The position numbers and the translations under genes are program-made. The notes beneath the pieces are model-generated. The model worked only from the letters and a program-made list of their open reading frames with translations. It ran no database searches and had not been told where the DNA came from. From contig NZ_JAAIYO010000014.1 in NCBI RefSeq assembly GCF_014930455.1, forward strand, positions 1 to 64,000: a stretch of DNA of 64,000 nucleotides, in the 5' to 3' direction. The stretch comes from Corallococcus soli. Lineage in GTDB: Bacteria > Myxococcota > Myxococcia > Myxococcales > Myxococcaceae. This document shows, in pieces, positions 63,313-64,000 of the stretch. Numbering within the stretch: the first letter of the stretch is position 1; each line of letters begins with the position of its first letter.

Positions 63313-64000
63313 GGATGGCTTCCCGTACGGGCGGCCGCCACGGATTGCGCGACCACGCCCAGGTCCTCCTCGGAGACACATCGGACGTCGAGGACCACCT
63401 CGCCATCCGCGATCCTGCCAATAACCGGCACCTCGCCGCCGCGCAGGCGTTCCAGGAATACTTCCGGCGCTCCAACGGTGAGGCTGCAAGCGTAGGAAGG
63501 CAACCGGACCAACGGCATGGCCCCCCCTCCCACCTGTCCATCCACGGACACCGCCCGTGCTGTGACACCGTGCGCCTTGAGCAAATCCAACAGCCGGTTG
63601 GCTCGGGCGCTCAACACCTCTGGCTGCTGGACGAGCAGGCTTTGCGTGGGCACCGCTTCGGGGCGGCCATCCCGGTACAGCTCGAGCGTCGCTTCAAGCG
63701 CGGCGACCGTCATCTTGTCGACACGCAATGCGCGTGTGAGCGGGTGGGATTTGATGCGCTGGAGCAGGTCCTTCCGGCCCACGATGACGCCGGCCTGCGG
63801 TCCACCCAGGAGCTTGTCGCCAGAGAACGCTACCACATCCGCCCCGGCGGTGATGGCCTGGCCCACCGTGGGCTCCGGGGTGAGCCCCGGCCCGGCCAGG
63901 GGCACCAGCGCTCCGGAGCCCAGGTCCTGGAACACGGGCACGCCGCGGGCGCGGCCCAACTCGGTCAGTTCCGCGAGCGAGGCTTCTTCAGTGAAGCCGA
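63309..64000 (-). CDS. selA: L-seryl-tRNA(Sec) selenium transferase, C-terminal part
   Basis: The gene enters from beyond the right end; about 230 C-terminal residues are present, and the start is outside the window. SelA converts Ser-tRNA(Sec) to Sec-tRNA(Sec) with selenophosphate and pyridoxal phosphate. The part seen begins GFTEEASLAELTELGRARGV, with PVFQDLGSG and the PLP-lysine motif VVAFSGDKLLGGPQAGVIVG. RALRVDKMTVAALEATLELY and a C-terminal PVIGRIADGEVVLDVRCVSE follow. It implies that this organism makes selenoproteins. The HNH gene follows with a four-base overlap. Confidence 0.94.
   Translation of the reverse strand, partial: GFTEEASLAELTELGRARGVPVFQDLGSGALVPLAGPGLTPEPTVGQAITAGADVVAFSGDKLLGGPQAGVIVGRKDLLQRIKSHPLTRALRVDKMTVAALEATLELYRDGRPEAVPTQSLLVQQPEVLSARANRLLDLLKAHGVTARAVSVDGQVGGGAMPLVRLPSYACSLTVGAPEVFLERLRGGEVPVIGRIADGEVVLDVRCVSEEDLGVVAQSVAAARTGSHP

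Overview
The window is uniformly GC-rich and looks like the chromosome of a myxobacterium (Myxococcota, Myxococcus/Corallococcus type). The main reason is a contiguous set of genes with the order and architecture of the nfs (necessary for sporulation) locus. Supporting signs are sigma-54 promoters, a PocR-type sigma-54 activator, a SigB/SigC-like member of the RpoH sigma family, a four-PAS orphan histidine kinase and many secreted Ala/Pro-rich proteins. No rRNA, tRNA, CRISPR array, insertion sequence or phage was seen.

Layout. 1-4.3 kb: a DUF1622 membrane protein, a HEAT-repeat exported protein and an orphan PAS histidine kinase. 4.3-11.5 kb: a visibly less GC-rich cassette of lipoprotein, about 2000-residue RHS protein with a JAB-like C-terminal tip, and an overlapping small exported protein (possible immunity protein). 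11.7-21.4 kb: carB, two exported proteins, an aspartate aminotransferase, coaD, rsmD, an aldolase-like protein and a cation-efflux transporter. 21.5-26.1 kb: a sigma-54 activator coupled to an alpha/beta hydrolase, then typA behind a clear promoter. 26.1-28.9 kb: exported proteins and a beta-barrel. 29.1-40.7 kb: nfsG-F-E-D and nfsC-B-A on the minus strand, with a long hairpin and a separate candidate promoter between nfsC and nfsD and a textbook terminator after nfsG. 41-45.1 kb: a stand-alone rplC with its own promoter and terminator hairpins, helical proteins of unknown function, a HupE/UreJ-type membrane protein, a zinc-ribbon protein and a 52-residue membrane protein. 45.3-50.8 kb: a lytic transglycosylase behind a near-consensus sigma-54 promoter, a STAS protein and the moxR-DUF58-transglutaminase operon. 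51.1-54.8 kb: an RpoH-family sigma factor behind a second sigma-54 promoter, and an OPT transporter. 54.8-59.7 kb: a Bor-like lipoprotein, a HEAT-repeat/HD-domain pair, an RluD-type pseudouridine synthase and a small protein. 59.7-64 kb: a J-domain/HTH fusion coupled to a MinD-like ATPase, an HNH nuclease and the 3' part of selA.

How the parts fit. NfsA-G-like proteins would form an envelope-spanning complex (outer-membrane barrels, periplasmic TPR proteins, a lipoprotein, and an inner-membrane FHA/TonB-like protein) related to the Glt gliding machinery. The sigma-54 promoters before the transglycosylase and the RpoH-like sigma gene, with a weaker candidate before nfsD, suggest that enhancer-binding proteins tie envelope remodelling and development together here. 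That link is inference. All coordinates and motifs were read by eye; family assignments rest on remembered motifs and gene order, not database searches.
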